This document shows, piece by piece, positions 6,935 to 7,916 of a stretch of DNA of 7,916 bases (the first letter of the stretch is position 1; every line of letters begins with the position of its first letter). The translations under genes were made by a program, and so were the position numbers. The notes beneath the pieces are model-generated. The model was not told the origin of the DNA, did not search any database, and saw only the letters and a program-made list of their open reading frames with translations. Origin of the DNA: an uncultured Lachnospiraceae bacterium (GTDB lineage: Bacteria > Bacillota > Clostridia > Lachnospirales > Lachnospiraceae); the NCBI GenBank assembly GCA_910588215.1, contig CAJUQJ010000086.1, positions 1-7,916 of the forward strand, written 5' to 3'.

Positions 6935-6945
6935 CGTGATAGAAT
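6917..6945 (+). promoter_or_regulatory. Activator-type promoter of the ABC exporter genes
   Basis: An extended -10 element is seen: TG at 6937-6938, one base, then TAGAAT at 6940-6945. At 17-bp spacing the -35 position (6917-6922) reads AGGTTA, which does not resemble TTGACA and lies inside the repeat array. A weak -35 replaced by regulator sites suggests dependence on the phosphorylated regulator. Initiation would be near 6952, giving a leader of about 38 bases with AGGAGG at 6977-6982. Confidence 0.7.
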
Positions 6946-6989
6946 AGCAGACATGAAAAACTTTTATTTCATTAAAAGGAGGTTTCGCA

Positions 6990-7913
6990 ATGAGCAAATA
7001 TGTAATTGAAACAAAAAATCTTACAAAACAATATGGAACACAGAAAAGTGTTGCCAATCTGAATATCCATGTTCAGAAAGGGCGTATCTATGGTCTGCTT
7101 GGCAGAAATGGAGCCGGAAAAACGACGACAATGAAAATGCTGCTTGGACTTACACAACCGACTTCCGGGGAAGTGTCGATTTGGGGAAAGCCTTTACAGG
7201 CATATGAAAAGAAGCTGCTCCCCCGTATTGGCAGCCTGATTGAATCCCCTGGATTTTATCCTAATCTTACCGCTACGGAAAACCTGCGCATTTTTGCTAC
7301 CTTGCGGGGCGTGCCGAACCGGGACGCAATTAAAAACGCACTTGATTTGGTTGGTCTGCCTTACAAAGATAAGAAACTGTTTTCCCAATATTCACTTGGC
7401 ATGAAACAGCGGCTGGCGATTGCCCTTGCCATTATGCATGATCCGGAACTTTTGATTTTGGACGAACCGATTAACGGTCTTGACCCGATTGGAATCGCAG
7501 AAGTCCGTTCCTTTATCCGTGACCTCTGCAATGAGCGTGGAAAAACAATTTTGATTTCCAGCCATATCCTTTCCGAGATTGCACTTTTGGCAGACGATAT
7601 AGGCATTATCGACCACGGTACATTGCTGGAAGAAGAAAGTCTTGCAGAACTGGAAGCAAAGAGCAGCAAACATATTCGGTTTATTGTTTCTGATACGGCA
7701 CAGGCGGCAAGAATTTTAGAACGTATCTTCCATGAGAGCCAGTTTACCATACAGGACGACCACAATATACAGGTGCATAATCTTGATTTACCAATAGGAA
7801 GAATTGTTACTGCTTTTGTGGAAAATGGCTTAGAAATATCGGAAGCCGCAACTTCAGAAGAAAGCCTTGAAGATTACTTCAAACGTGTAACAGGGGGTGA
7901 GGGGATTGCTTAA
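6990..7913 (+). CDS. LanF/BcrA-type ABC transporter ATPase, peptide antibiotic export
   Basis: This 307-residue ATPase powers a membrane exporter of the lantibiotic immunity/bacitracin resistance class. It has Walker A GRNGAGKTT (38-46, K44), signature YSLGMKQRL (134-142), Walker B LLILDEP (154-160, D158/E159) and H-loop SSH (190-192, H192). In the Q-loop region it reads IGSLIESPGFYPNLTATENL, with E85 where most ABC proteins have glutamine. This E-loop is described for LanF proteins and argues for lantibiotic immunity over generic transport. The C-terminal part (about 220-307) is the variable extension common in BcrA-like proteins. The start is fixed by AGGAGG at 6977-6982, 7 bases before the ATG. 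It is transcribed from the repeat-controlled promoter and followed directly by a probable permease gene. The actual substrate (lantibiotic, bacitracin or another peptide) cannot be told from the sequence. Confidence 0.92.
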   Translation: MSKYVIETKNLTKQYGTQKSVANLNIHVQKGRIYGLLGRNGAGKTTTMKMLLGLTQPTSGEVSIWGKPLQAYEKKLLPRIGSLIESPGFYPNLTATENLRIFATLRGVPNRDAIKNALDLVGLPYKDKKLFSQYSLGMKQRLAIALAIMHDPELLILDEPINGLDPIGIAEVRSFIRDLCNERGKTILISSHILSEIALLADDIGIIDHGTLLEEESLAELEAKSSKHIRFIVSDTAQAARILERIFHESQFTIQDDHNIQVHNLDLPIGRIVTAFVENGLEISEAATSEESLEDYFKRVTGGEGIA

Positions 7914-7916
7914 ACT
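7906..7916 (+). CDS. Start of probable ABC permease gene, cut by the window edge
   Basis: AGGGGGTGA (7892-7900), a near-perfect Shine-Dalgarno, lies five bases before a TTG at 7906. From there the frame reads M-L-K-L to the edge and overlaps the end of the ATPase gene by 8 bases. LanE/LanG and BcrB-like permeases often follow their ATPase in this coupled way and often begin with a similar short polar and hydrophobic lead. A GTG at 7897 in the same frame is an alternative start. Only eleven bases are visible, so the identity rests on context. Confidence 0.45.

Noticed and set aside
7361..7765. Minus-strand 134-codon ORF inside the ATPase gene
   Set aside because: It lies entirely antisense to a well-supported ABC ATPase with all motifs intact, and its serine- and arginine-rich translation is typical of a shadow frame.

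Overview
The window looks like chromosomal or accessory DNA from a low-to-moderate GC Gram-positive anaerobe, most likely a gut clostridium of the Lachnospiraceae type. This rests on strong purine-rich Shine-Dalgarno sites (AGGAGG class), TTG start use, a BcrA/LanF-type ABC ATPase beside an OmpR-type two-component system, and the style of the membrane glycosyltransferases. The assignment is an inference, since no rRNA or marker gene is present. All recognisable genes lie on the + strand.

Region A (1-393) holds no intact gene. Short open stretches in three frames suggest the eroded or frameshifted 3' part of an upstream gene. The last of them ends in an ATGA overlap with the first real gene.

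Region B (390-4912) is a two-gene surface-glycan unit. The first gene encodes a 949-residue membrane protein that joins two GT-C-like glycosyltransferase halves: a DUF6020-like N-terminal half and a GT39/ArnT-like C-terminal half. It is followed 26 bp later by a membrane-anchored, extracytoplasmic GH114/TM1410-like glycosidase with a calcium-loop-like motif and a C-terminal Fn3-like domain. Together they suggest assembly and trimming of an exported, possibly galactosamine-containing, polysaccharide. Substrate and polymer are not readable from the sequence.

Region C (4913-5183) is intergenic. It contains an unassigned open stretch without a start codon, then a promoter for the regulatory genes with two 11-bp-spaced TGTAAT repeats.

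Region D (5184-7916) is a peptide-antibiotic sensing and export module. A response regulator and a histidine kinase with almost no extracellular part form an operon that ends in a rho-independent terminator. Beyond it, four copies of TGCAAGG at exact 11-bp spacing sit just upstream of an extended -10 promoter. That promoter drives a LanF/BcrA-type ATPase carrying a glutamate (E-loop) at the Q-loop position. A permease gene appears to start at the right edge (TTG, reading M-L-K-L). The likely logic is that the kinase and regulator respond to an antimicrobial peptide, the regulator binds the tandem repeats, and the ABC exporter is induced. No lantibiotic precursor or modification gene is visible, so this looks like a resistance or immunity module rather than a producer's full cluster.
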